Origin: JAGKXC01 sp964554385
GTDB lineage: Bacteria > Bacteroidota > Bacteroidia > NS11-12g > UBA955
NCBI GenBank assembly: GCA_964554385.1
Contig: CAZKOM010000003.1
Location: 1-64,000 of the forward strand
DNA: 64,000 nucleotides
Direction: 5' to 3'
Shown here: in pieces, positions 15,976 through 23,880 of the stretch
Numbering within the stretch: position 1 is the first letter of the stretch
How the letters are laid out: every line of letters starts with the position of its first letter
Notes under the pieces: model-generated
Databases searched by the model: none
Seen by the model: the letters and a program-made list of their open reading frames with translations, nothing else
Told to the model about the DNA's origin: nothing
Made by a program: the position numbers and the translations under genes

Positions 15976-17868
15976 ATGAGTGATGCCATTAAACACGAGT
16001 GCGGGGTAGCGTTTATTCGTTTGCGTAAACCGCTGTCGTATTACCGAGAAAAGTACGGAACTCACTGGTACGGACTAACGAAGCTCCAATTTTTAATGAC
16101 CAAACAGCTTAATCGTGGACAAGACGGTGCTGGCATGGGTGTAGTAAAGCTGGATCCGGCGTATGGCGATCGCTATTTAGCAAGAAAACGCAGTGCGTCC
16201 AAGACGGCATTGTCTGATATTTTTGAAGAAATTGCCAAGGCGTACGAAGAAATTCCTGTTGAATTTCGGGACGATGAAGCCTATTTAAAGAAGCATTTTC
16301 CGTATGCGGGTGAATTATTGCTAGGTCATTTGCGATATGGTACTTACGGAGGAAATAGCATAGAGAATATACATCCATTTCTGCGTCAAAATAACTGGAT
16401 GGCAAGAAACCTCATGTTAGCTGGTAATTACAATGTTACCAATACGGAGGAGTTGTTTAACCAGTTGATTGAATTGGGTCAGCAGCCAAAGGAGAAGAGC
16501 GATAATGTGTTGATGTTAGAAAAAATCGGACATTTTATCGACGAAGAAAATCAGCGATTGTTCGGAATTTTTAAAGCCCAGGGGTATTCCAATTTAGAAA
16601 TCACGGCTAAAATCAAGGATGAATTATCCTTGGTGAATATACTCAAGCGAAGTTTTAAAAGTGTAGATGGGGGATATAATATGATTGGTTTGCTGGGTCA
16701 TGGTGATGCTTTTGTAATGCGTGATCCCAATGGAATCAGACCTTCTCATTACTATATCGACGATGAAGTGGTGGTTGTTGCCAGCGAGCGTGCTGCCATT
16801 CAAACAGCGTTCAATTTATATCCTGAGCAAATTCAAGAATTGGGTCCAGGAAATGCATTGATTGTGAAGAAATCCGGGCAGGTAGATGAGGTGAACATTA
16901 TCGAACCACTAGAAAGAAAAAGTTGCAGTTTTGAGCGCATTTATTTCTCTAGGGGAAACGATCAAGATATTTATGCCGAGCGTAAGGAGTTGGGAAGATT
17001 GCTTGCCGATCCGGTAATGCAGTTGTTAGGCAATGATTTAGTGAATACGGTATTTAGTTATGTACCGAATACGGCGGCCACCAGTTTTTACGGTTTGATT
17101 GATGGTATTCACGAGATACGCAGGCGTTTGCAGGCGGAGGCATTATCGGCTATCGATGTATCAAAAAACCCAGAAAAGGTTGAGGAAATTTTGAGTTGGC
17201 GTCCACGCAGGGAGAAGATTTTAGTGAAGGACGTGAAGATGCGGACCTTTATCACCAATGATAATGATAGGGAAGATTTGGTAGGTCATGTATATGATAT
17301 AACCTACGGGGTAGTAAAGAGTTGGGAGGATACGTTGGTGATCATGGATGATAGTGTGGTTCGAGGTACTACATTGAAAACCAGTATTTTAAAGATATTG
17401 GACCGCTTAGAGCCCAAGCGAATTATATTAGTAAGTTCTGCCCCTCAAATTCGTTATCCGGATTGTTATGGTATCGATATGAGTAAGTTGGGTGATTTTG
17501 CGGCATTCAGAGCAGCGGTTGCGCTGATTAAGGAAAGGGGAATGGAATCTCTGATGCAGGAAATATATCAACAAGCCAAGCTGGAGTTAGAAAAACCGGC
17601 GGAGGAGCAGGAGAATGTGGTTAAGCGCCTGTATGCACCGTTTGCCGATCAGGAGATTTCCGATAAAATTGCGGAAATGGTTAGGCCTAATGGTATGCGA
17701 GCGCAGTTTGATATTCTATTCCAGTCGGTAGATAATTTGCATGTTGCTTGTCCGAACGATTCGGGTGATTGGTATTTCACGGGGAATTTCCCAACCCCAG
17801 GGGGTACACAAGTAGCAAACAGGGCATTTGTTTACTACATGGAAGGCAGGAAAGAACGAGCGTATTAA
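15976..17868 (+). CDS. purF: Amidophosphoribosyltransferase, long Bacteroidota form
   Basis: Residues 1-~310 are a class II (Ntn) glutamine amidotransferase domain. Cys9 follows an eight-residue propeptide (MSDAIKHE) that would be cleaved to expose the nucleophile, then LNRGQDGAGMGV, GHLRYGTYG and MRDPNGIRPSHYY. The C-terminal half is a type I phosphoribosyltransferase with the PRPP loop VIMDDSVVRGTTLKTSI (about residues 455-471). This is the first committed reaction of purine synthesis, forming 5-phosphoribosylamine. At 630 residues it is about 125-150 longer than E. coli or B. subtilis PurF, with extra sequence around 190-225 and in the C-terminal third. Whether it is the sole PurF or a second paralogue cannot be seen here. 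purK lies 0.6 kb further on, convergent. Confidence 0.9.
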   Translation: MSDAIKHECGVAFIRLRKPLSYYREKYGTHWYGLTKLQFLMTKQLNRGQDGAGMGVVKLDPAYGDRYLARKRSASKTALSDIFEEIAKAYEEIPVEFRDDEAYLKKHFPYAGELLLGHLRYGTYGGNSIENIHPFLRQNNWMARNLMLAGNYNVTNTEELFNQLIELGQQPKEKSDNVLMLEKIGHFIDEENQRLFGIFKAQGYSNLEITAKIKDELSLVNILKRSFKSVDGGYNMIGLLGHGDAFVMRDPNGIRPSHYYIDDEVVVVASERAAIQTAFNLYPEQIQELGPGNALIVKKSGQVDEVNIIEPLERKSCSFERIYFSRGNDQDIYAERKELGRLLADPVMQLLGNDLVNTVFSYVPNTAATSFYGLIDGIHEIRRRLQAEALSAIDVSKNPEKVEEILSWRPRREKILVKDVKMRTFITNDNDREDLVGHVYDITYGVVKSWEDTLVIMDDSVVRGTTLKTSILKILDRLEPKRIILVSSAPQIRYPDCYGIDMSKLGDFAAFRAAVALIKERGMESLMQEIYQQAKLELEKPAEEQENVVKRLYAPFADQEISDKIAEMVRPNGMRAQFDILFQSVDNLHVACPNDSGDWYFTGNFPTPGGTQVANRAFVYYMEGRKERAY

Positions 17869-17909
17869 AATTATCGGCCTAAATTGATTAGGTATTTATT
17901 GGGTACGTT

Positions 17910-17937
17910 TTTGATTCCGTGGATTTTATTATTTTTG
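17910..17937 (+). promoter_or_regulatory. Promoter for frr: TTTG (17910-17913), 16 nt, TATTTTTG (17930-17937)
   Basis: Both Bacteroidota elements are present. The -7 box ends 10 nt before the frr ATG at 17948. Confidence 0.6.
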
Positions 17938-17947
17938 CGGCCATCCT

Positions 17948-18508
17948 ATGAGCACATTAAACGAGGTAATTGACCAATTGAAAGACCAGTTGGAGAAGAA
18001 TCTTCAGCACACGGCGAGTGAATTTAACCGTATTCGTGCCGGAAAGGCCAATCCAATCATGCTTGAGAGTGTGATGGTTGAATATTATGGTGCGTTAACT
18101 CCATTGGCTCAGGTGGCGAACGTAGCCACTCCGGATGCTAGAACGTTAAGCATTCAGCCTTGGGATAAGAGCTTAATCAGACCGATTGAAACCGCAATTA
18201 TTAACAGTAATTTGGGGTTTGCTCCTCAGAACGACGGGGAGTTTATTCGAATTTCTATTCCTCCATTGACCGAGGAGAGACGTAAGGAGTTGGTAAAAAA
18301 GAGCAAAGGAGAATCGGAAAATTCGAAGATAGGAATTCGCAATTTGCGTAAAGATGCGAATGAGCGCATTAAGAAATTGCAGAAAGATGGTTTGAGTGAG
18401 GACGATGCGAAGGTGGGTGAGGAGCGTGTTCAGAAAATGGTGGACGGTTATATTGCTAAAACCGAAGCGTTGCTGGCAGAAAAGGAAAAGGAAATCATGA
18501 CGGTATAA
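17948..18508 (+). CDS. frr: Ribosome recycling factor
   Basis: 186 residues, the usual RRF length. With EF-G it splits post-termination ribosomes into subunits. Seen: an N-terminal helix with FNRIRAGKANPIMLE, the short beta domain ending PIETAI..SNLG, and the long C-terminal helices containing ISIPPLTEERRKELVKKSK and IRNLRKDANERIKKLQK, the classic family signature. It stands alone on its strand; usual neighbours tsf and pyrH are absent. Its last 14 bp overlap tail-to-tail with purK on the other strand, leaving no room for an intergenic terminator. Confidence 0.98.
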   Translation: MSTLNEVIDQLKDQLEKNLQHTASEFNRIRAGKANPIMLESVMVEYYGALTPLAQVANVATPDARTLSIQPWDKSLIRPIETAIINSNLGFAPQNDGEFIRISIPPLTEERRKELVKKSKGESENSKIGIRNLRKDANERIKKLQKDGLSEDDAKVGEERVQKMVDGYIAKTEALLAEKEKEIMTV

Positions 18509-19697
18509 TCGTCAGTTTGGATTTCAATTCTTCAGCATTAATTAGCAATTCTTCTAGGCTATTGGCTAAAATTGTGGCGTGACCTAACTTTCTATTGGGT
18601 TTGCTTTCGGATTTATTGTACATGTGAACGAATACATCTGAACGATGGTTTAGATATTCCTGGTGTTCTAGTTTGTAGGAACCCGAGAAGGTTGTTGGTC
18701 CAACGATGTTAAGCATGGCTGCAGGTTGTTTGAGTGCAGGATTCCCCAGGGGTTTATTGGTGAGTATTCGAAGGAATTGTTCAAATTGGGAGCAATGGCA
18801 ACCTTCGATGGTATGATGACCGGAGTTGTGGGGTCTTGGGGCGATTTCGTTTACAAGGATGTCTATATCGGCAGCTGTTAGGCTGGAGAAATCGGGATTT
18901 GTTTGGGTTGGGTTATTAGGGACAAGAAACAATTCAACGGCAAAAAGTCCGGGTGAATTAAGGCTTTCCACGGCGTTGAGGGCAACTTGTTTGGCTTTTT
19001 CTTCTATGGTTGGGTGGATACGAGCGGGGGAAAAAAGGAATTCAACGAGGTTGGAGACTGGGTGAAAATACATTTCGATGGCGGGATAAACAGCGGTTTC
19101 CTTTTCTTGATTTTTGTTGGCTTGTCCAACGGCCACGATAATCGAAATTTCTAACGCTGGAGATATTTTGGCTTCCAGTAAAACGTTTCCTTGAAAGGGT
19201 GGGTTTTGTAGAAGTTGGGATTTGGATAGGATGGAAACGCCTTTGCCATCGTACCCCCCAGTGCATGTTTTCACAACTATTTCGTCACCTGGGAATTGTT
19301 CCAATGGGGATGGAGTAATTTCGGATGAATTTACAATGGTGTAGGGTGCGGTGGGTATGTTGTTTAGGGTATAATGTTGTTTTTGGATTCCTTTGTTTTG
19401 GATGGTTGTGAGAACCGTTGGGCTAGGGACGATGGTTTTACCATGTGCTTGTAATTGAAGCAGAGTGTCTACGTTGATGTGTTCTATTTCCCAGGTGAGT
19501 ACATCGGCGGAGGTGGCCAGCTCTCGGATGCTTGCATCCGAGGTGAGGCTTCCAGCGATAAACTGGTTTGCAAGCGGTTTTGCAGGGCAATCGGGGGAGG
19601 ATTCTAAAACAGTGAAATGTGCGGGAACTTCGGGGCTGGAAGCCTCAATGGTCATCATACCCAGCTGGCCACCACCAATAATACCTACCTTTACCAT
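18495..19697 (-). CDS. purK: 5-(carboxyamino)imidazole ribonucleotide synthase
   Basis: 400 residues, starting at ATG 19697 with VKVGIIGGGQLGMM, the PurK dinucleotide-like glycine loop. It uses ATP and bicarbonate to convert AIR to N5-CAIR in purine synthesis. The central ATP-grasp region has VVKTCTGGYDGKGVSIL, and the metal/product end has VNEIAPRPHNSGHHTIEGC, both diagnostic. Open frame continues upstream through an N run, but the true start is fixed by the conserved N-terminus. It converges on frr with a 14-bp overlap and diverges from the CNNM gene across the 55-N gap, where its promoter would lie. purE is not visible and could be elsewhere. Confidence 0.96.
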   Translation of the reverse strand: MVKVGIIGGGQLGMMTIEASSPEVPAHFTVLESSPDCPAKPLANQFIAGSLTSDASIRELATSADVLTWEIEHINVDTLLQLQAHGKTIVPSPTVLTTIQNKGIQKQHYTLNNIPTAPYTIVNSSEITPSPLEQFPGDEIVVKTCTGGYDGKGVSILSKSQLLQNPPFQGNVLLEAKISPALEISIIVAVGQANKNQEKETAVYPAIEMYFHPVSNLVEFLFSPARIHPTIEEKAKQVALNAVESLNSPGLFAVELFLVPNNPTQTNPDFSSLTAADIDILVNEIAPRPHNSGHHTIEGCHCSQFEQFLRILTNKPLGNPALKQPAAMLNIVGPTTFSGSYKLEHQEYLNHRSDVFVHMYNKSESKPNRKLGHATILANSLEELLINAEELKSKLTIIPS

Positions 19698-19750
19698 GGC
19701 ACAAAGATAGGGAAGCAAATTTGCAGAGTTTGCAACGGATAATTGTAGAG

Positions 19751-19805
19751 NNNNNNNNNNNNNNNNNNNNNNNNNNNNNNNNNNNNNNNNNNNNNNNNNN
19801 NNNNN
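19751..19805. other. Assembly gap (55 N) in the purK/CNNM divergent intergenic region
   Basis: A run of 55 N between two divergent genes. It hides the purK promoter and possibly the true 5' end of the CNNM gene. Confidence 0.95.
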
Positions 19806-19854
19806 TGCGAATTTATTTATATCTCTTTTAACGGCCACGGAACCCGTTGCGCCA

Positions 19855-21129
19855 TTGGTGTCAGACTGGATTATTGTTGTAGTTTGTTTGGTTTTGGTAG
19901 CATTTTTTGCAGGTATGGAGATTGCATTTATCTCAGCAAGCAGATTACGGATTCAATTACGCAGCAAGGATGGACAAGGGGGCGGTAAGTGGTTGGGACG
20001 ATATATTAAGAAGCCAAATGAGTTTATTTCAACGGTGTTGGTGGGTACCAATTTGGCCATGGTTATCTATGGTTTATACATGGGAGGAATTTTGGAGGAG
20101 GCCTTGGATGCATTGCCGTATCCTTGGTTAAATTCTGGTATAGTTCGATATGTTATTGTAACTTTTGTAAGTACGCTGATTATTTTAGTGTTGGCAGAAT
20201 ACATACCTAAAACTCTATTTAGGATGTATGCGGATACGTTGTTGTTCGGTTTAGCCGGTGTATTTCGGGCTGCACAAATTTTAATGTGGCCAATGATTGT
20301 CCTTACCAAGGAAATTTCTTCGTTTCTTCTGCGTTGGTTTACTAAGGCCGAAATCAATGAGGCAACTCCTGTTTTCTCCAAGGTGGATTTGGATAATTAT
20401 TTGGCGAGTTTAGAAAATTCGCATAATTCTGAAAATTTGGAAATCGATACCGAAGTATTTCGAAATGCTTTGGATTTCAGTGATGTACGAGTAAAGGACT
20501 TCATGGTACCACGTCCTGAAATTCAGGCGGTGGTCGTTACGGAGTCGTTGGAAGTATTACGCGCCAAATTTATTGAGACGGCACATTCTAAGTTGCTTGT
20601 TTATAGGGAGACGGTGGATCATGTTATTGGCTTTGTACATCATAGTGATTTATTCCATTCACCGAAGAACATTCAACAGATTCTTCGGCCGGTATTATTC
20701 GTAAACGAGGCATTGCAGGCGCATGATATGTTGCGTAATTTCATACAAGAACGTAGAAGTTTGGCGGTAGTTGTAGATGAGTTTGGCGGAACAGCTGGTA
20801 TGGTTACCATTGAGGATGTATTGGAGCAAATAGTAGGTGAAATTGAGGATGAGTTTGATGTAGAAGACCAGACAGAGCAGGTGTTGGGCGATAAACACTA
20901 TCGTTTTTCTGCTCGATTGGAGGTAGATTATTTGAATGAAAAGTATCCTGAGTTAAACATTCCTGAGGGTGAATACTCCACCTTAGGTGGATATATATTG
21001 CATGCGGCAGAAAGAATACCCTTTGAAGGAGAAAGCTTGGTATTTGAGAGTTTTCATATGGTGGTTAAGAAGACTTCCGGTGCAAGAATTGAGGAAGTTG
21101 AGCTGCGTGTAATTGCCGAATTGGAGTAA
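19855..21129 (+). CDS. CNNM/HlyC-CorC family membrane protein (DUF21-CBS-CorC)
   Basis: 424 residues with the full architecture. An N-terminal DUF21/CNNM membrane domain spans residues 1-~180, with helices at about 4-22, 62-80 and 98-120, FAGMEIAFISASRLRIQL, and the AEYIPKTLFR motif. A CBS pair follows at about 205-330 (VKDFMVPRPEIQAV; SLAVVVDEFGGTAGMVTIEDVLEQIVGEI). The C-terminal CorC_HlyC domain occupies about 345-424. Family members are linked to Mg2+/Na+ or Co2+ transport and resistance. The start shown is TTG 19855, with GTG 19858 equally possible. The frame stays open upstream into the N gap, so a longer N-terminus cannot be excluded. Confidence 0.9.
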   Translation: MVSDWIIVVVCLVLVAFFAGMEIAFISASRLRIQLRSKDGQGGGKWLGRYIKKPNEFISTVLVGTNLAMVIYGLYMGGILEEALDALPYPWLNSGIVRYVIVTFVSTLIILVLAEYIPKTLFRMYADTLLFGLAGVFRAAQILMWPMIVLTKEISSFLLRWFTKAEINEATPVFSKVDLDNYLASLENSHNSENLEIDTEVFRNALDFSDVRVKDFMVPRPEIQAVVVTESLEVLRAKFIETAHSKLLVYRETVDHVIGFVHHSDLFHSPKNIQQILRPVLFVNEALQAHDMLRNFIQERRSLAVVVDEFGGTAGMVTIEDVLEQIVGEIEDEFDVEDQTEQVLGDKHYRFSARLEVDYLNEKYPELNIPEGEYSTLGGYILHAAERIPFEGESLVFESFHMVVKKTSGARIEEVELRVIAELE

Positions 21130-21221
21130 TTTTTTGCATTTTTTCCAAATTTCGACGGAGTTCAACGATTCGCAGCGGTTGAACCATTTTATTTACGTAA
21201 TATTGATTTTTCTACCTCGTT

Positions 21222-22082
21222 ATGAAGCATTTAGGATTTTTTAACCGATTCTTTTTCTTGAGTTTTATGTTGGCTGTATTTTGTAAACAAAACTCCTTAA
21301 AAGCAGAAATTACTTTCTTTACAAAGCAACAGCGTGAAGTATTTGATAAAGCGAAAGTTTTAGATAATGCATTATCTATAGTGGTTAAACCTAAAGATAC
21401 AATGAATTTAAAGGAGGTAAAATTGATGAATGATTATTACCGATGGGAATTAACAACCAATGCTACGTTGGCGTTATCGAGATTTGCGGGAAATACAACT
21501 CGGAGTTTGGACGACGATCCGTATATGCTCATGATCAGAAAATTTGACCGACTGTATAATGATTCTGGTTATTTAGTTGGAAGTGTTGGTGATTCGCAAG
21601 GGGTAGAAAAACCATTGCGTAGGCACAATTGGAGATTGGGATACAATGGGTACGTAGGTACTTCCATTGATGCATTAACAGGAGCAACGCGAGAAACGGA
21701 GGATAGCAGGCATTCCGTAATAATTGGACGAGAATGGCGTAAAGTGTTGGATAGAGATTTTTACATTTTTGGAGGTATGGATGTACGTGTATTTTACATA
21801 TTAAATCAATCAACTACAACTACTAATAATGATTTCGGCATGATAAATACTACCATATCCCATCGTTCTGAGACGGGTGGAGGTTTTGATGTTTTTGGTG
21901 GTTTAGGTTACCGAATAAACAAAAGACTTTCTGTTTACACAGAGAGTATTTTGATGTTTCAGGGAAGTCAAATCGATCGTTATTTTGAATATAATTCCTC
22001 GAGAACTGTGTTGGAATCTACTCAGAAACTGGGCTTTAAACCCATGGTGCCTGTTTCATTGTTTGTTAGCTATAGTTTTTAA
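21222..22082 (+). CDS. Predicted outer-membrane beta-barrel protein, unknown function
   Basis: 286 residues, family not recognised. The N-terminus (FFNRFFFLSFMLAVF, then KAE) is a Sec signal peptide of about 28 residues. The middle region (60-190) has alternating short strands with many aromatics. The C-terminus (VPVSLFVSYSF) ends in the aromatic-F pattern of outer-membrane barrels recognised by the Bam machine. GGFDVFGGLGYRINKRLSVYTE resembles OmpA-type barrel strands. It lies 6 nt upstream of another exported protein gene, so the two are probably co-transcribed and may work together. No enzyme motif is seen. Confidence 0.72.
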   Translation: MKHLGFFNRFFFLSFMLAVFCKQNSLKAEITFFTKQQREVFDKAKVLDNALSIVVKPKDTMNLKEVKLMNDYYRWELTTNATLALSRFAGNTTRSLDDDPYMLMIRKFDRLYNDSGYLVGSVGDSQGVEKPLRRHNWRLGYNGYVGTSIDALTGATRETEDSRHSVIIGREWRKVLDRDFYIFGGMDVRVFYILNQSTTTTNNDFGMINTTISHRSETGGGFDVFGGLGYRINKRLSVYTESILMFQGSQIDRYFEYNSSRTVLESTQKLGFKPMVPVSLFVSYSF

Positions 22083-22088
22083 ACGAAG

Positions 22089-22862
22089 ATGAAAAAAGGT
22101 ATTTCATTAGTAATTTTTGGATTATTTGCTATTTGTGGCGTACAGAGAATATACGCTCAATCGGCCAGTGGAACGTTAAGTAAGGATACGACGAAGATTA
22201 AATCTACTTCAGTGGATGAATACGAGCAGATTTTGCAAAAGAAACGAGAGTCTTCCAATAGCGCTGCAGAGCAAACACCTGTAAAAAAAGATACGATTCG
22301 CAAGGTAGTTGTTGTAAAGAGCAATAATCCTCAGGTAGTACCCGCGGGATTGGTGGTAATTAAAAAGCCGGTGTTAATTAAAGAGAATTATGTAGGATTC
22401 AATACTGCACCGATGTTAAATCAGTTTGTACCTTTTAATGCATTGGATCCGTCTAAACAGTTGGTGAGTGTAAACTTTAGACGATACACGAATAACAAAG
22501 GATACCGATTGGGGTTGGGTTCTAATTTGGAGGTAGATGGTGATATTCAGAGTTTTGCATTTAAATATGATCAAGATAAACGAAGGCAGATATCTCAGAA
22601 GATGTTGTACAATGTGGGTTATGGTTTTGGCTTTGAGTATTTCGAAGATTTAACCGAAGGCAACGGATTCTTTTTCGGAATCAATGGTTTTGCCGATGCA
22701 ATTTTTGCGATACATTGGGGAGTAGAGTATCAAGTAAATCCGATGATTTCACTTTCTACCGAGGCTTCATGGCAATTGCGTTTAGGAACATCCGGAGGAA
22801 TGCGGATTGTTCCACCGTTGGCAATATTTGCAAATATTAAGATTGATAAGTTAATGAAGTAG
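22089..22862 (+). CDS. Exported protein of unknown function, partner of the preceding barrel protein
   Basis: 257 residues, family not recognised. The signal peptide is clear (KKGISLVIFGLFAICGVQRIYAQ, cleavage near residue 24). Residues ~25-95 are a polar low-complexity stretch rich in Ser, Lys and Thr (DEYEQILQKKRESSNS, VVVVKSNNPQVVPAG). Residues ~100-257 look like beta strands (VSVNFRRYTNNKGYRLGLGSNLEV, YNVGYGFGFEYFEDL, NPMISLSTEASWQL), suggesting a small barrel or periplasmic beta-sandwich. It follows the previous gene by 6 nt and converges on the DUF4249 gene. Confidence 0.7.
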   Translation: MKKGISLVIFGLFAICGVQRIYAQSASGTLSKDTTKIKSTSVDEYEQILQKKRESSNSAAEQTPVKKDTIRKVVVVKSNNPQVVPAGLVVIKKPVLIKENYVGFNTAPMLNQFVPFNALDPSKQLVSVNFRRYTNNKGYRLGLGSNLEVDGDIQSFAFKYDQDKRRQISQKMLYNVGYGFGFEYFEDLTEGNGFFFGINGFADAIFAIHWGVEYQVNPMISLSTEASWQLRLGTSGGMRIVPPLAIFANIKIDKLMK

Positions 22863-22974
22863 GGACAGAAGTCCTTTTTGATTTACGGTAGTTGCAATTT
22901 AAAAGAGATTGTTAAACCTGTAACCTCGAATTGAATAAGTAACTTTCTAATTTTGCTACCGTTGGTGCTTGTTA

Positions 22975-23880
22975 TCAATATTGTATCGTTTTCTTATCTG
23001 AAGTTTTGGTGCCAATAATTCCATATCCTTTTGGCACATTGGTAAATAATGGATTGGGTAGTTGAGTTACCGATTGTTTTTGCCATAAGTGAGCGGCTTC
23101 TGTATTTAAGTAATTGTATAAAGCCTGCGATAGGTTTTCCAATTTGATTTCAACACTAATTGTTCTTTCAATAGTATTGGCAGGCCAAGGTTTTAGATTG
23201 TGAAATTGAAATTTTGCGTTTACGCCATTAAAGATCTCGTCTGAAAATAAGATGGATTTATTGGTGTAACTGTTATAAGTATTTCGGATAAAGGGTAACT
23301 CGTTTCCGTCTATGCGCATGATTTCATACAGTATTTGGCTATCCTTTGGCGTTGATGCTCCGGGGCTATATGAAAATCGGATAAATTGTCGTTTAGCAAT
23401 AATCTGGTACCAATTTTTATCAATTGCTGAATCCCTGAAACGAATAGTAAAAACTTGAGTTTTTCCGATTCCTGGTACAATAGCGGTTGAGGTATCAACC
23501 GATTGGATCGCAATGGCGGCTGGAACTTTGTCGGCCACTGTAAAGGTATCGAGGATTCCTTGGTAGGTAAATAAAAAGGAATCTCTTGGCTTGAGAGTGC
23601 AATTCCACAGAAAGGTGCCGGGCTCAAAAAAGTTAAAATGTTCGGTGTTGGTATTTTTAGGATTTTGGACTCGAATAGCTATGGCGGTTTCTAAAAAATG
23701 CGGTTGAGTAATACCCGTGGCTCTTGTGCAATAGGCGACTATTGACTCATTGGGTTCAAGGATAACTTTGACCACTTGACCCTCCGGTGCTTGGTTTTGA
23801 ATAGGTACTACGTAATTATTATCGCAACTTGACAGCATCAAGCAGAAGCAAACAATTATATATAGGTACCAGTTTTTCAA
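22975..23880 (-). CDS. DUF4249 family lipoprotein (TonB-receptor partner)
   Basis: 301 residues. It has a lipoprotein signal (IIVCFCLMLSSC, lipid Cys19), so it is probably anchored in the outer membrane. The rest is a beta-rich extracellular domain, as in DUF4249 proteins, which sit next to TonB receptors much as SusD sits with SusC. The start is TTG at 23880, which overlaps the TGA of the upstream receptor (TTGA), showing tight translational coupling. A similar pair occurs at 47888-51260. Similarity between the two DUF4249 proteins is weak by eye, so this call leans partly on context. Confidence 0.75.
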   Translation of the reverse strand: MKNWYLYIIVCFCLMLSSCDNNYVVPIQNQAPEGQVVKVILEPNESIVAYCTRATGITQPHFLETAIAIRVQNPKNTNTEHFNFFEPGTFLWNCTLKPRDSFLFTYQGILDTFTVADKVPAAIAIQSVDTSTAIVPGIGKTQVFTIRFRDSAIDKNWYQIIAKRQFIRFSYSPGASTPKDSQILYEIMRIDGNELPFIRNTYNSYTNKSILFSDEIFNGVNAKFQFHNLKPWPANTIERTISVEIKLENLSQALYNYLNTEAAHLWQKQSVTQLPNPLFTNVPKGYGIIGTKTSDKKTIQY

